The notes: generated by a model from the sequence alone, not told the origin. A DNA stretch of 64,000 bases from Desertibacillus haloalkaliphilus (GCF_019039105.1 NZ_JAHPIV010000014.1:1-64000); one strand, 5' to 3'. Shown: positions 27,197-35,791, counted from the first letter of the stretch. A program made the numbers and translations.

Positions 27197-27221
27197 ATAT
27201 ATAGGAGGTGGACTGTTTATA

Positions 27222-27908
27222 TTGCAACTAGCAAGTACATTAGAACCAATCTTAAATAACAACATAAACAATTTCATATCAAGTATGGATCATACAGAAC
27301 AAACAACGACTACAAAATTAAATTTTAAAATGGATATACCGTCAGAAGCGTTTAAAGACTTATGTATCGCAGCTCTTTTAGGACAAGGGGATATTCTTAC
27401 AAACTCTAATCAACGGTCATATATTTATGTCTCTTTTGCAGAAGAGAAGTACGCTTATATAAAAGAATATCTAGATACTTATCAACTTAATAATTATATT
27501 GAATTAACATCTAACGATTTCAAAACCGTTGAATTTGACTTTTTAAAACATTATAAAGACTTATGGTATATCAACGACATGAAAATTTTTCACATGGATG
27601 CAAAGCATATGAATTTATCATTGGTGTCTATTATCATGTGGATTAATTTATTTGGTAAAACACAAGTTGAAGGAACATCGATTACAACTAATATTAATGA
27701 TCAATATATTCGGAATCTCTGTTTTTACCTTGAAAGATTACTACAAATTCCTGCTATTCCCAAAAAAAATAAAGTGAAACTATTTCACCTATATTTAGCT
27801 TATGAAAAGGTTATTAATCATACAAACCTGATTCATACAACACAATATATAAACTACTTATCTCAGCACGAAGTAACAACAATAAAAAATAGACCATATA
27901 CATCCTAG
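27222..27908 (+). CDS. Degenerate LAGLIDADG-endonuclease-like protein
   Basis: 228 residues from TTG (GGAGGTGG 10 bases upstream). 'CIAALLGQGDI' (48-58) followed by 'YIYVSFAEEKYAYIKEYL' matches the first LAGLIDADG helix and following strand of homing endonucleases of the LAGLIDADG_2 type. 'HYKDLWYIND' and 'SLVSIIMWINLFGK' (133-146) match the second half. The catalytic acid of helix one is Gln and the second-helix acids are missing, so cleavage is unlikely. It may be a repurposed DNA-binding protein. Confidence 0.55.
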   Translation: MQLASTLEPILNNNINNFISSMDHTEQTTTTKLNFKMDIPSEAFKDLCIAALLGQGDILTNSNQRSYIYVSFAEEKYAYIKEYLDTYQLNNYIELTSNDFKTVEFDFLKHYKDLWYINDMKIFHMDAKHMNLSLVSIIMWINLFGKTQVEGTSITTNINDQYIRNLCFYLERLLQIPAIPKKNKVKLFHLYLAYEKVINHTNLIHTTQYINYLSQHEVTTIKNRPYTS

Positions 27909-27925
27909 TTAGGGGGGAGATTATA

Positions 27926-28534
27926 ATACGTTCAAAAAAACTGATAATGATTAGTTTCTTTGTTCTTTTATTAACGGCTTGTAATAATAAAATGAACGAA
28001 AGGGCAGAGGAAGTTCAGTTGGAAAATGAATCATTTGAAGAATCTCAAGTGCTGAATATAAGTGAAGTAGAGGAAAGCTTTGTTGAAGAAAAGGGAATAT
28101 TATCAGAACCAGATAATGGTGAATACAGCGAGGTTGAACAATTAGGTTTAATTGTCGGCAAAGCGTTGTTTGATTTTTATAATCTATCAATGACTCCCGA
28201 AGAATATTTATCTTTCATTGATCAATATGGATCTACTAGATTAAAAGAGAAAATGGTAGATGATCCAGATGAAACGCTGGTTACTTTAAATAATGTTCAA
28301 TCCATATTAAGGGAGCGAGACTTATTTGGTCAGGAGTACACCCTCTCTGAAATCATTCTAGACGACGAAAACGAAAATGAAGCGATCATGCATCGTGTAA
28401 CAATATTAGAGGATGGACAACGGGAATACTACAGATCTTTATTCGTAAAAGAAAATGGTCATTGGATGCTTGAGGATGATAGACCAGGAGAGCCGTTTAC
28501 TATTGAACAAGAATTAGAGAATTTTTCATATTAA
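27926..28534 (+). CDS. Lipoprotein of unknown function, possible ATA start
   Basis: A lipobox LLTAC marks the cysteine to be lipidated. From the ATG at 27947 the signal peptide lacks a positive n-region (MISFFVLLLTAC). Reading from an ATA at 27926, 6 bases after AGGGGGGAG, gives MRSKKLIMISFF, an ideal lipoprotein signal. The mature part is acidic, with a C-terminal folded domain like a nuclear-transport-factor-type fold ('YRSLFVKENGHWMLEDD'), but that is weak. It follows the LAGLIDADG-like gene by 17 bases. Confidence 0.65.
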   Translation: MRSKKLIMISFFVLLLTACNNKMNERAEEVQLENESFEESQVLNISEVEESFVEEKGILSEPDNGEYSEVEQLGLIVGKALFDFYNLSMTPEEYLSFIDQYGSTRLKEKMVDDPDETLVTLNNVQSILRERDLFGQEYTLSEIILDDENENEAIMHRVTILEDGQREYYRSLFVKENGHWMLEDDRPGEPFTIEQELENFSY

Positions 28535-28562
28535 TAGATTATATAGTAATGGAGAGGATTTT

Positions 28563-29513
28563 TTGTCTACGAATAATGGAGCAATAGAAAATGAAACTAC
28601 TGTAAATTCAAGATTACACGAGTGTACTAAAAAAATGATGGCTCATTTTAACGATGATCGTAAATTTATTTCTGATTTTATAAAAACAATGAATTTTTAC
28701 TTAGAACAGTTTTATACAAAAATACAGGGTAGGCCAAATCGAAAAGCATTTGAAGAAAGCTTCTCCATGTATATTCAAGACATTACATTTAACGGGTATT
28801 ATATAGGTAAGGAAATTTTAGATAAAGCAGAATCAGTGCCAGAAGAAGCTTTAACAATCCCCACCGGTCAACTCAAAAATGTTGTTTATGATGATGTGAA
28901 AGTAAATACTAATAATAATATAGTAAATTTAATCACAAGCGAGGAATTACAAGAGATCGAAGGCAATTTTAAAAATGAGTACGAAAATATTGGTAACTTG
29001 CTAGATCAAGTAAAAATAGACTTCGCTATATATGGTGCTGTACAAGCATATATTGATTATCGTGAAGAGAAGGGATTATTTATAGTACCGGAAAAAAAGT
29101 CAACAATCAAAGGTTTCATCTATCGTGTGGATGACCTACTATTTGTCGATCCTCAAAAATTTATTGCGTGTACAATGGCTAATCAAAATAGTGAAACTTG
29201 GGAAATGTTCCATTGGCGAACATTAGGTATGAATGAAAAAATTGGATCTGTGCATTTGTATATATATAGTAAAGACGAAGTACAAGAAATAACAGACGTA
29301 TTAGCAGTTTATCATGGCGGCGATCATAAAAAAGCAGAAGATAAAGTTGTCATTCATATTCAGTTACGTGAAGGTATGAGGGAGCAAGAAATGTCTAGTA
29401 TTGCAGATAAAATAGTGCAAAGCTTTCTAGAACGTAATGAGTATTTACAATCACAAGTAGAAGTTTCTATAGCAACCGTTAAAAATTGGTATGAATATTC
29501 GATGGAAGAGTAG
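28563..29513 (+). CDS. Unknown protein (316 aa)
   Basis: Starts at TTG with GGAGAGG upstream. Mixed alpha/beta content with a long helical N-terminal half and a C-terminal segment rich in charged strands ('DKVVIHIQLREGM'). No signal, no membrane helix, no recognised motif. It is the last intact gene of the operon begun at 27222. Confidence 0.6.
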   Translation: MSTNNGAIENETTVNSRLHECTKKMMAHFNDDRKFISDFIKTMNFYLEQFYTKIQGRPNRKAFEESFSMYIQDITFNGYYIGKEILDKAESVPEEALTIPTGQLKNVVYDDVKVNTNNNIVNLITSEELQEIEGNFKNEYENIGNLLDQVKIDFAIYGAVQAYIDYREEKGLFIVPEKKSTIKGFIYRVDDLLFVDPQKFIACTMANQNSETWEMFHWRTLGMNEKIGSVHLYIYSKDEVQEITDVLAVYHGGDHKKAEDKVVIHIQLREGMREQEMSSIADKIVQSFLERNEYLQSQVEVSIATVKNWYEYSMEE

Positions 29514-29555
29514 AATTGACAATTTAATTTAGTCTAAATTTAAGGAGTGTACGTG

Positions 29556-29896
29556 ATGAACTCGTTAGAAAAGGAAAATACATTACTAGAAGACTAAATT
29601 ATTGGAGAAAAAAAAACAATCGAAAATTCCCCACCTATGGAATGTATCAAGGAAGGGTACAATAAAGAAGGACGTCACTATAAATATACAGCATCCCTTT
29701 CCCTTACATTCCTTCTGATCTAGATATCAAAGGTGTATTAGAAGAACTGAGGGAACACATACTCCTTGATTTGAAACCTTTTACATATGATTTTGTTGAA
29801 TGGAATGAATCGACTGATGAACTTGATAAGTTACATGAATTTCATGAACTTGAAATTGATCGTACCTGGGTGTTGCAAGTGAGTAGAGAGGTATAA
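29556..29896 (+). pseudogene. Broken small gene (stop and frameshift)
   Basis: After AAGGAG, an ATG at 29556 opens MNSLEKENTLLED followed by an in-frame TAA at 29595. The frame stays protein-like beyond it (IIGEKKTIENSPPMECIKEG). Near 29685 the coding frame shifts, and YSIPFPYIPSDLDIKGVLEE...VLQVSREV continues to TAA 29894-29896. Without the two defects it would encode about 113 residues. A nonsense mutation plus a frameshift indicates a recently decayed gene. Confidence 0.7.
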
Positions 29897-29918
29897 GTTG
29901 ACCTGTTATTCCTAACAA

Positions 29919-29965
29919 TAAAAAGCTACATTACTTAGCAATTTCTAAGTAGTGTAGCTTTTTTA
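29919..29965. terminator. Convergent bidirectional terminator
   Basis: AAAAAGCTACATTACTTAG-N6-CTAAGTAGTGTAGCTTTTTT, a long stem between the pseudogene (plus) and the E1-like gene (minus), with A- and T-runs for both directions. Confidence 0.85.
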
Positions 29966-29966
29966 T

Positions 29967-30857
29967 TTATTCATCCATTGTTATAGGCGTAGTTCTCATG
30001 TATCCGCGCTTGGCATGAAAAAGCGTCATATGATTGCTGATTTGGCCAGATTCAAAAATTTCATTTATATAAGGGTAAACCGCCATAGCTGCAAACTTAT
30101 TAGTTATGAGCCGCTGTGGTTCTTCAGACATGATGTTGCTACAAGCTAATTGACTCGGAGCAATTGAATCCTTGTCACCTAAAATTTCAGGGAAAACATC
30201 TGCAACAGGGGCAAGAATTGTTTCACCATCGATTTTTAGTCCAGCAACGACTTGTCCAGTGTATCCAGAATTTCGATAGGTTTTTCGTTCATCTTCCGTC
30301 CACTGGTCCATCGAACGTGTATCTGATGGAACTTTTGCACCTTCAACACCGACATCAATGTAAAGAAGGCGATCTGTTTGTTGAAAATACTTATGCATGA
30401 TCTGACGAGTGAAGTTATTGTCTACAGCGCCCACTAAAATAGGGAAGAATATTGTATCATGACTGTGACAATCCAAATACTCGGTGTTGCTAAAAAGACT
30501 TTCTAGCGTTTCGACAGACTCAACATAATCAACATCATAACTAGCAATACTGACCTTATAATGACTACCATATCGCTTAGCGAGAACTTTAGCTTTCTTC
30601 TCTCCTAAATCTTTATCAATGAATAATTGGTTATTAAGATTCTTAGATTCCACAATGTCGGAATCAGCAAGCAACATAAAGCCATTCATATCAAAGATGT
30701 TCATCATTTGAGCTATATTTTGGGTAATATAACTCCCATTTCCCCCACCCCCAATAATTACAATATATGGGAATATCTTCGCGCGGTCGATCCAATAATT
30801 ATAATCTAAATCACTCGATAACTCTCTAAAAATATCAATGATGACAGGCTTATTCAT
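29967..30857 (-). CDS. E1/ThiF-like ubiquitin-activating enzyme (PRTRC-type)
   Basis: 296 residues. ATP-binding loop 'IIGGGGNGS' (34-42), 'DSDIVESKNLNNQ' (65-77) corresponding to the DxDxVxxxNLxRQ motif, 'GEKKAKV' (85-91), D146 in 'VGAVDN', and C239 in 'SQLACSN', a candidate catalytic cysteine. E1/ThiF proteins adenylate the C-terminus of a ubiquitin-like protein and pass it on as a thioester. The Arg of NLxRQ is Asn here. Its start overlaps the JAMM gene by 8 bases. Confidence 0.85.
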   Translation of the reverse strand: MNKPVIIDIFRELSSDLDYNYWIDRAKIFPYIVIIGGGGNGSYITQNIAQMMNIFDMNGFMLLADSDIVESKNLNNQLFIDKDLGEKKAKVLAKRYGSHYKVSIASYDVDYVESVETLESLFSNTEYLDCHSHDTIFFPILVGAVDNNFTRQIMHKYFQQTDRLLYIDVGVEGAKVPSDTRSMDQWTEDERKTYRNSGYTGQVVAGLKIDGETILAPVADVFPEILGDKDSIAPSQLACSNIMSEEPQRLITNKFAAMAVYPYINEIFESGQISNHMTLFHAKRGYMRTTPITMDE

Positions 30858-31821
30858 ATGAAATCACCTCAACTTGTGGCATATCAATATCCATATCAAA
30901 AGGATGTTCGATAAATTGCCAAGGGTTAAGCGTGATATGCTGTCCATTATGATACATCCGTAAATATAGAGAAGGGAAGAGTGAGCCTAATTCTACGACT
31001 CCATTTTGATTCATGCGTTCATTCTTCATGTCGCCAACGATTGCATAAAGGACATTTGGTGCCACTTCACTTCTATCATCAGTGGATGAAGGTAGAGGTG
31101 CCATAAAGTGATGAGAATGGACCTGCATAATCAATCTACGATCTGCAACATATAAAGGGTCATTCTCCTTTACTTCCGCCCATACTTTATGAACGCGCTG
31201 CTCAGGAAAATGGATTTCGTAGTTTTTTAATACAGGATTCCAATATACATCACCATGTACTTCAACCTTTTTGGTTGTCGCGTAATACCTAGCAACCTTA
31301 CAAAATTCTATAAGAATTGAAAAAGGTATTTTAGGAAGAGAGGAATCTGTTGAAGATTCCCCACAACCTTTTTTACGTGCCTGTATCACTGGAATAACCA
31401 TATTCTTTTCCTTTTCAACGTGCATAACAGTTAAAGCCGAAACAAGCTCAGGATAAGCACCTACATGAGCTAAACCTTGATCAACCAATTCATCTTTATC
31501 GACTTGAATGGTACCATGCTCCATACGAGAACGAATATCCTCACTATTAATGTTTCGTTTTGTCACTTTATCATCCTTTTCAACAGTTATTCCTTCCTCA
31601 ATTTCTTCATCTGTGAAGTAGATACCGATTGGGAGGTTATCACCACCATAGCGAATAAGGGTATTGTGATCGACGTTGATTTCTTCCACCTTTGAAATAG
31701 GTGTACTATTCTTTGATGCAGAATGATTTTTATTAGCATTTGCCTTCTTTTCCTTTTTCGCTTTTTCTGTTGGTGACACAACCTCTGGTTCTTCAATGTT
31801 AAACGCTTCAAATAAATTCAT
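30850..31821 (-). CDS. JAB/JAMM isopeptidase with N-terminal ubiquitin-like domain
   Basis: 323 residues from ATG 31821 (AGGGAG 10 bases upstream). The C-terminal half has the complete JAMM zinc site: E187, H235-x-H237, seven residues, S245, two residues, D248. The N-terminal half is a Lys-rich linker, then a segment (about 65-154) ending 'GAYPELVSALTV...VIPVIQARKKGCG', which resembles the small ubiquitin-like PRTRC protein C ('YPEL..A'). JAMM enzymes remove or mature ubiquitin-like tags; here substrate and protease may be one chain. Confidence 0.78.
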   Translation of the reverse strand: MNLFEAFNIEEPEVVSPTEKAKKEKKANANKNHSASKNSTPISKVEEINVDHNTLIRYGGDNLPIGIYFTDEEIEEGITVEKDDKVTKRNINSEDIRSRMEHGTIQVDKDELVDQGLAHVGAYPELVSALTVMHVEKEKNMVIPVIQARKKGCGESSTDSSLPKIPFSILIEFCKVARYYATTKKVEVHGDVYWNPVLKNYEIHFPEQRVHKVWAEVKENDPLYVADRRLIMQVHSHHFMAPLPSSTDDRSEVAPNVLYAIVGDMKNERMNQNGVVELGSLFPSLYLRMYHNGQHITLNPWQFIEHPFDMDIDMPQVEVISYE

Positions 31822-31867
31822 TGTATACACTCTCCCTAAATAATAATAATCGTTAAAAAATCTCTAA

Positions 31868-32572
31868 CTATCCATTCATCCAACGTTGTAAAGTGCTCCC
31901 TGATGGCTGTAACCACGTGTCTGGAAAGTCTTTATCTTGAACAGATTTAAACATCTCTCGTATATCTTGAATTCCTGATAAATTGCGTGCTGCTGAATAA
32001 TGGTCAGAAGAAAATGGCACTTGAAAGAAATAATTGTGCAACGTTTGTAGTTGCTGTATATCTTGAATGGGAGGAAAGATATTTCCGCCCATACACACCT
32101 TGCCCGCTGAACCAACATTCGAAAATGGAAAATGGAAAACTTCGGTTTGCGGTGTTAGGGTGGTATCTTTTACAGCAACTACCCATAAGAACCTAACAGT
32201 CATCGTTTCGTCTACACGATAACGAAACACCATTTTAGGAAACCCAACATCCATCATCCTTGTATCAAAACATGAAATATCCCAACGCTTCTTAGGAATT
32301 TCAATAAACACATCTTGAACGCCACTCTGTGTGTCGTAATTATAGTTCGTCCAAATATGCTTAATACAGTTTTTAGGTAGGATAGGTGTTGGAATCGTGT
32401 CTCCTTTTTCCTCTTCAATGACTTCAATCGACCCTTGAATGGCTCTGACAAAATCAGAAAGCGTCATTTTGTAACGATCAAAAGACACGCCATGTTGATT
32501 TTGTTCTTCAATTTCTACATATTGATTAGACTGCTGAAGATTATCTTTTATTCTTACGACAAATTCATTCAT
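31868..32572 (-). CDS. E2-like protein (PRTRC protein B / Prok-E2 type)
   Basis: 234 residues. 'FPFSNVGSAGKVCMGG' (148-163) with C160 matches the conserved NV...G-VC-G box of PRTRC protein B and Prok-E2_D proteins, which have an E2-like fold. The preceding strands ('VRFLWVVAV') fit that fold. E2 proteins carry the activated tag on cysteine; whether C160 is catalytic is not known. The gene overlaps its upstream neighbour by 8 bases. Confidence 0.7.
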   Translation of the reverse strand: MNEFVVRIKDNLQQSNQYVEIEEQNQHGVSFDRYKMTLSDFVRAIQGSIEVIEEEKGDTIPTPILPKNCIKHIWTNYNYDTQSGVQDVFIEIPKKRWDISCFDTRMMDVGFPKMVFRYRVDETMTVRFLWVVAVKDTTLTPQTEVFHFPFSNVGSAGKVCMGGNIFPPIQDIQQLQTLHNYFFQVPFSSDHYSAARNLSGIQDIREMFKSVQDKDFPDTWLQPSGSTLQRWMNG

Positions 32573-33062
32573 TGATAATCCCCGCCTTTATACCATCTTC
32601 TTTAAAGGTCTCAACCATCTTTATAAGGAGATCAAGCAACTCAGGCATATAACCAAACGGTTCATAGACAAAATACAAACAATCCCCTTGATAAAGGAAC
32701 GTAGCAGGCCAATCAATTCTTTTTTCTAACTCGTTGATATAAGCGTTTATATCCTTTTTGTTAAGCAACTCTGTTAGTAAATCGCTTTTTAACTTAATCA
32801 TGTATTCATAACCTACCGAATTTGGAATCGATTCATCACAATAGCCAACCTCAATGTCAGCAAGAGCGTCGAACTCCTTCAAAAACATGGCTTGAAAACC
32901 ATCGAGTAAAATGTCATCACTAGAATCGACGTATTGATATAACTCATTCCAAACGTTTGGGAATTTTGAAACATCAATCCCTCGATCATGTAACGTCTTT
33001 AACATCGTTAGGTTGTCTAGTGACCGTTCAACAATAGCTATGCCCTCACTATCAATATACAT
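32565..33062 (-). CDS. Unknown protein of ubiquitin-like operon (165 aa)
   Basis: 165 residues, acidic and mostly helical. 'PATFLYQGDCLYFVYEPFGYMPELL' near the C-terminus stands out as conserved-looking. No motif known to me. Tight spacing (12 bases before it, overlap after it) ties it to the E2-like gene; it may be a cassette-specific partner, comparable in position to other PRTRC accessory proteins. Confidence 0.65.
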   Translation of the reverse strand: MYIDSEGIAIVERSLDNLTMLKTLHDRGIDVSKFPNVWNELYQYVDSSDDILLDGFQAMFLKEFDALADIEVGYCDESIPNSVGYEYMIKLKSDLLTELLNKKDINAYINELEKRIDWPATFLYQGDCLYFVYEPFGYMPELLDLLIKMVETFKEDGIKAGIINE

Positions 33063-33074
33063 TTTATTGCCTCC

Positions 33075-33416
33075 CTAAATAAAATCATCTTCTTGATCGT
33101 AAATTTTCCCTTTGTTACTCAACAGTCGTATAAAAGCACCATAAATCCAATCCTTTTCAAACATTGGATTCCCAGCATTTCTCTCATTACACTCGTCTTC
33201 ACCGTATTCATCTGTTGTAGCCAAACTTGCTACAATCGCTAGAGCTTCCTCAATATCTTCATAAGAAAATGAGTTAAAATCGATATTATTCGTTGGCATC
33301 TGATTATAAAGACATGAAATAACATAAGCGCCACCTTTTGTTGCCCCAATCGATTTATCTCTGTTCCTTTCTTTGATCTGTTCCTTAAACACTTGGAAAT
33401 TAAGTGCATATCCCAC
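33075..33416 (-). CDS. Unknown protein of ubiquitin-like operon (113 aa)
   Basis: 113 residues, helical and acidic at the end ('YDQEDDFI'). Contains 'SYEDIEEALAIVASLATTDEYGEDE'. First gene after the terminator hairpin at 33439-33477. GAGGTGAGG before the start codon. No family recognised. Confidence 0.6.
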   Translation of the reverse strand: MGYALNFQVFKEQIKERNRDKSIGATKGGAYVISCLYNQMPTNNIDFNSFSYEDIEEALAIVASLATTDEYGEDECNERNAGNPMFEKDWIYGAFIRLLSNKGKIYDQEDDFI

Positions 33417-33438
33417 TAGTTCCTCACCTCATTTAACG

Positions 33439-33477
33439 AAAAAGAAGAGGAGATTATCATTTATCTACCTCTTCTTA
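33439..33477 (-). promoter_or_regulatory. Terminator hairpin between dnaN and ubiquitin-like genes
   Basis: Minus-strand RNA AAGAAGAGGuAGAU...AUcuCCUCUUCUU followed by UUU. It follows the clamp gene by about 35 bases and precedes the 113-residue gene by about 20, so it can attenuate the downstream cassette or end the clamp transcript. Confidence 0.65.
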
Positions 33478-33511
33478 ACACTCTTAAATAACTGAAATAA
33501 ACTCTTATTAA

Positions 33512-34621
33512 TCATCGAATTGGACTTAACATGTTGACTTGTGCAAACGCAGACTTCGTTGGTGTAATGTAATAAGGCTTTAATTCACCGAGCAAACTAA
33601 ACCGTACGTTGTCACTATCAATATTTTTTAGAGCCTGTAACACATGCTCGATATTCATGTTAATCCTTAATGGATCACCCTCATGTTCAATACAATCTAA
33701 GTCTATTGTTCCCTTACCAGCATCAGCTTGAATCCCTTTTAACGAAACGGTCTCTCCACTAAAATCAAAGGTTGTATGACCGCTGTTGTTTTTCTTTTTT
33801 GTAATGATCTTGATTTGTTCAAAACAATCAATCGCTTCATCACGGTTAAGAGTGACAACTGAAGGGAAGTTACTTAAATTCATGGGCGGTAGTTTCGGAT
33901 AGTTCCCGTTCATCAGCTGACTATAAAAGATCGTGTTGCCAGCTTTAACGATAAACTGTGTTTCACCTTCTAGATAGATCTCTACGTCATGTGATCCGAA
34001 TACCTTTGTCATGGATTCAAGTGACAATGCTTCGACTGGAAAAGAAAGTTCCTCTTTGTCAAATTCTAACGGTTGAATGACGTTTGCTAATCGGTGGGAA
34101 TCAGTAGCAATCATGGATAAACCATCTTTACTAATATCCACCTTCACAGCCTGTAAGATAGGTCTTGTTTCACTTGTCGATGCACTAAATGCTGTTTTCT
34201 GTACAAGGTTATTAAATGTTTCACTACTAAGCTTTACGATAGGATCAGACTTAATTTCTGGAAGTTTGATAAATTCACTAGCATCCCAACAATTAACCTC
34301 AAACGATGATTTCTTTGTTTGTATCGTCGTTTGGTTATTACCATCTGTTTCGATACTTAGATCGCCAGATAACTTGTCGATAATCTCTTTCGCGCGGTCA
34401 GGAAACACGGTACTTCCAGTATCTTCAATGGACACGATGTATTCAGATGGAATAATAACCTTTATCGAATTCTTAGCGTCGCTACCTGTTAAGACAATCT
34501 CGTCTTCAGTCGCGATTACTTGTACACCTTTCAAAATGACTTTATCCGATTTATTATTAACTATCTCAAACGCCTTTTTTAATGCTGCCTTCATCACTTT
34601 TTGATCAATTGAAAATTTCAT
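33512..34621 (-). CDS. dnaN: DNA polymerase III beta sliding clamp, plasmid-borne
   Basis: 369 residues, full length for bacterial beta clamps, with three repeated clamp folds. Recognisable segments include 'FEVNCWDASEFIKLPEI', 'AFSASTSETRPILQAVKV', 'ATDSHRLANV' and 'YYITPTKSAFAQVNMLSPIR', matching the conserved 'ATDSHRLA' and the C-terminal 'LxMPxR'-type end (here MLSPIR). ATG 34621 follows AGGAGAGG. A plasmid copy could give priority to plasmid replication or conjugative second-strand synthesis. Its place beside ubiquitin-like genes is unusual. Confidence 0.93.
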   Translation of the reverse strand: MKFSIDQKVMKAALKKAFEIVNNKSDKVILKGVQVIATEDEIVLTGSDAKNSIKVIIPSEYIVSIEDTGSTVFPDRAKEIIDKLSGDLSIETDGNNQTTIQTKKSSFEVNCWDASEFIKLPEIKSDPIVKLSSETFNNLVQKTAFSASTSETRPILQAVKVDISKDGLSMIATDSHRLANVIQPLEFDKEELSFPVEALSLESMTKVFGSHDVEIYLEGETQFIVKAGNTIFYSQLMNGNYPKLPPMNLSNFPSVVTLNRDEAIDCFEQIKIITKKKNNSGHTTFDFSGETVSLKGIQADAGKGTIDLDCIEHEGDPLRINMNIEHVLQALKNIDSDNVRFSLLGELKPYYITPTKSAFAQVNMLSPIR

Positions 34622-34650
34622 TAACAACCTCTCCTTTTGTTTTATTCATC

Positions 34651-34706
34651 AAAAAAAGCACAAAAAAAGAGAAGATTGTATACATAATCTCCTTCTAATC
34701 TGTGCT
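34651..34706 (-). promoter_or_regulatory. Leader terminator hairpin before dnaN
   Basis: Minus-strand RNA GCACAGAUUAGAAGgAGAUU...AAUCUUCUCUUUUUUUGUGC then seven U. An inner stem with U-run and an outer GCACA/UGUGC clamp form a double terminator 30 bases before the clamp start. Confidence 0.6.
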
Positions 34707-34736
34707 CCACACTCTCATGTTTAATAGTCTAATAAA

Positions 34737-35687
34737 TTAAGCAACCTCTTGTTCTTTAGCGATGCGTTGTTTCACCGCCTCAAAAGCATTCTTATTTGCA
34801 ACAGTACATAAGTTTTTAAATGACTCAATTGTTGTACCGTAATTCTCACTCAACCAATTCAAGATGACTTGCTGTGGTACTTCTGCAACATCAACCTCTT
34901 TTTTAATAAGAGCTGCGTACCGAATGGATTCAACATAACGAGATAGGTCATCTTTTGACGATTGGTAAATTTGCGATACTGAATGAACGTTGACATGTTG
35001 ATTTGTGCGAGAAAAAATATCTAATCGCTCGGCATCATTTAAATCTAATGTCCGTTCAAGTTCTTCAGTGTACTCAATCATCTCTCGCGTTGGAAGTTCT
35101 ACGTCTTTACCACGATTTGAATGTACAGGTTCCGAAGGGGAATTAGAGGATTGGGCATGATTTGGATCGACATTATCCCTTTGAGGTAATGCCCACCCTG
35201 GCAATTGAGGAGTATCCCAATAACCAGTGACCCATTCTTCTTGTCCTCTAACCTTTACTTTCGTGTTGATGTAATGGTCTCCTTTATCTTTAATAGGGAC
35301 CCATTGTTCATCTAATTGATATAGATACCTTCCGATTGAAAACTGAACAGCAGCTCTTTTCATAGAATTTGAAAGTCCGCCCTTTGTACTTTCAATCGAA
35401 GTCTCATCACTTCCATCCCACTTTGTGATCCATTCGTCACCAACATTAATGGAAATTCCACATAAGACGCCTTTTTCTCTCCACTCTCGATATTCATTCT
35501 TCCAATTAAACGGTCCAACGACTTCGTCCAAGCGATTTTGTATCGCACGGTTCGTGAGATAAGCACAAACAATCGCTTTATAACCATGTTTTGTTTTCAC
35601 TGTTCGTTGGACTCTCCACTCCACATCTTCAGCAGGAAATGGTTCTTGTAACCGTTGCATAATCTCTCTTTCTTCATTTGTCATCAT
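34737..35687 (-). CDS. Rad52-like single-strand annealing protein
   Basis: 316 residues from ATG 35687 (AAGGGG 8 bases upstream). The N-terminal 170 residues match the Rad52/22 family: 'PFPAEDVEWRVQRT', 'AYLTNRAIQNRLDEVVGPFNW', and 'KRAAVQFSIGRYLY'. These form rings that anneal complementary single strands, in phage-type recombination. The C-terminal part (200-316) is linker plus a helical region of unknown role. First gene of the operon with the beta clamp and ubiquitin-like cassette; it is led by a class II leader. Confidence 0.88.
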   Translation of the reverse strand: MMTNEEREIMQRLQEPFPAEDVEWRVQRTVKTKHGYKAIVCAYLTNRAIQNRLDEVVGPFNWKNEYREWREKGVLCGISINVGDEWITKWDGSDETSIESTKGGLSNSMKRAAVQFSIGRYLYQLDEQWVPIKDKGDHYINTKVKVRGQEEWVTGYWDTPQLPGWALPQRDNVDPNHAQSSNSPSEPVHSNRGKDVELPTREMIEYTEELERTLDLNDAERLDIFSRTNQHVNVHSVSQIYQSSKDDLSRYVESIRYAALIKKEVDVAEVPQQVILNWLSENYGTTIESFKNLCTVANKNAFEAVKQRIAKEQEVA

Positions 35688-35791
35688 AAAAAACACCCCT
35701 TCAAATTCATCTTAAATACACTCACACAAAATACAAACAACAACTCCCGCTACAATAACCAATTACTTAAACGCTCACCCCCTTAAAAGGA

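Noticed and set aside
34077-34604. A 175-codon plus-strand reading frame
   Set aside because: It lies entirely opposite the convincing dnaN gene, has no ribosome site and no recognisable protein features.
29967-35687. Phage defence operon of CBASS or Bil type
   Set aside because: E1/E2/JAB genes also occur in those systems, but no nucleotidyltransferase or effector is present, and the Rad52/clamp neighbours point to DNA metabolism.
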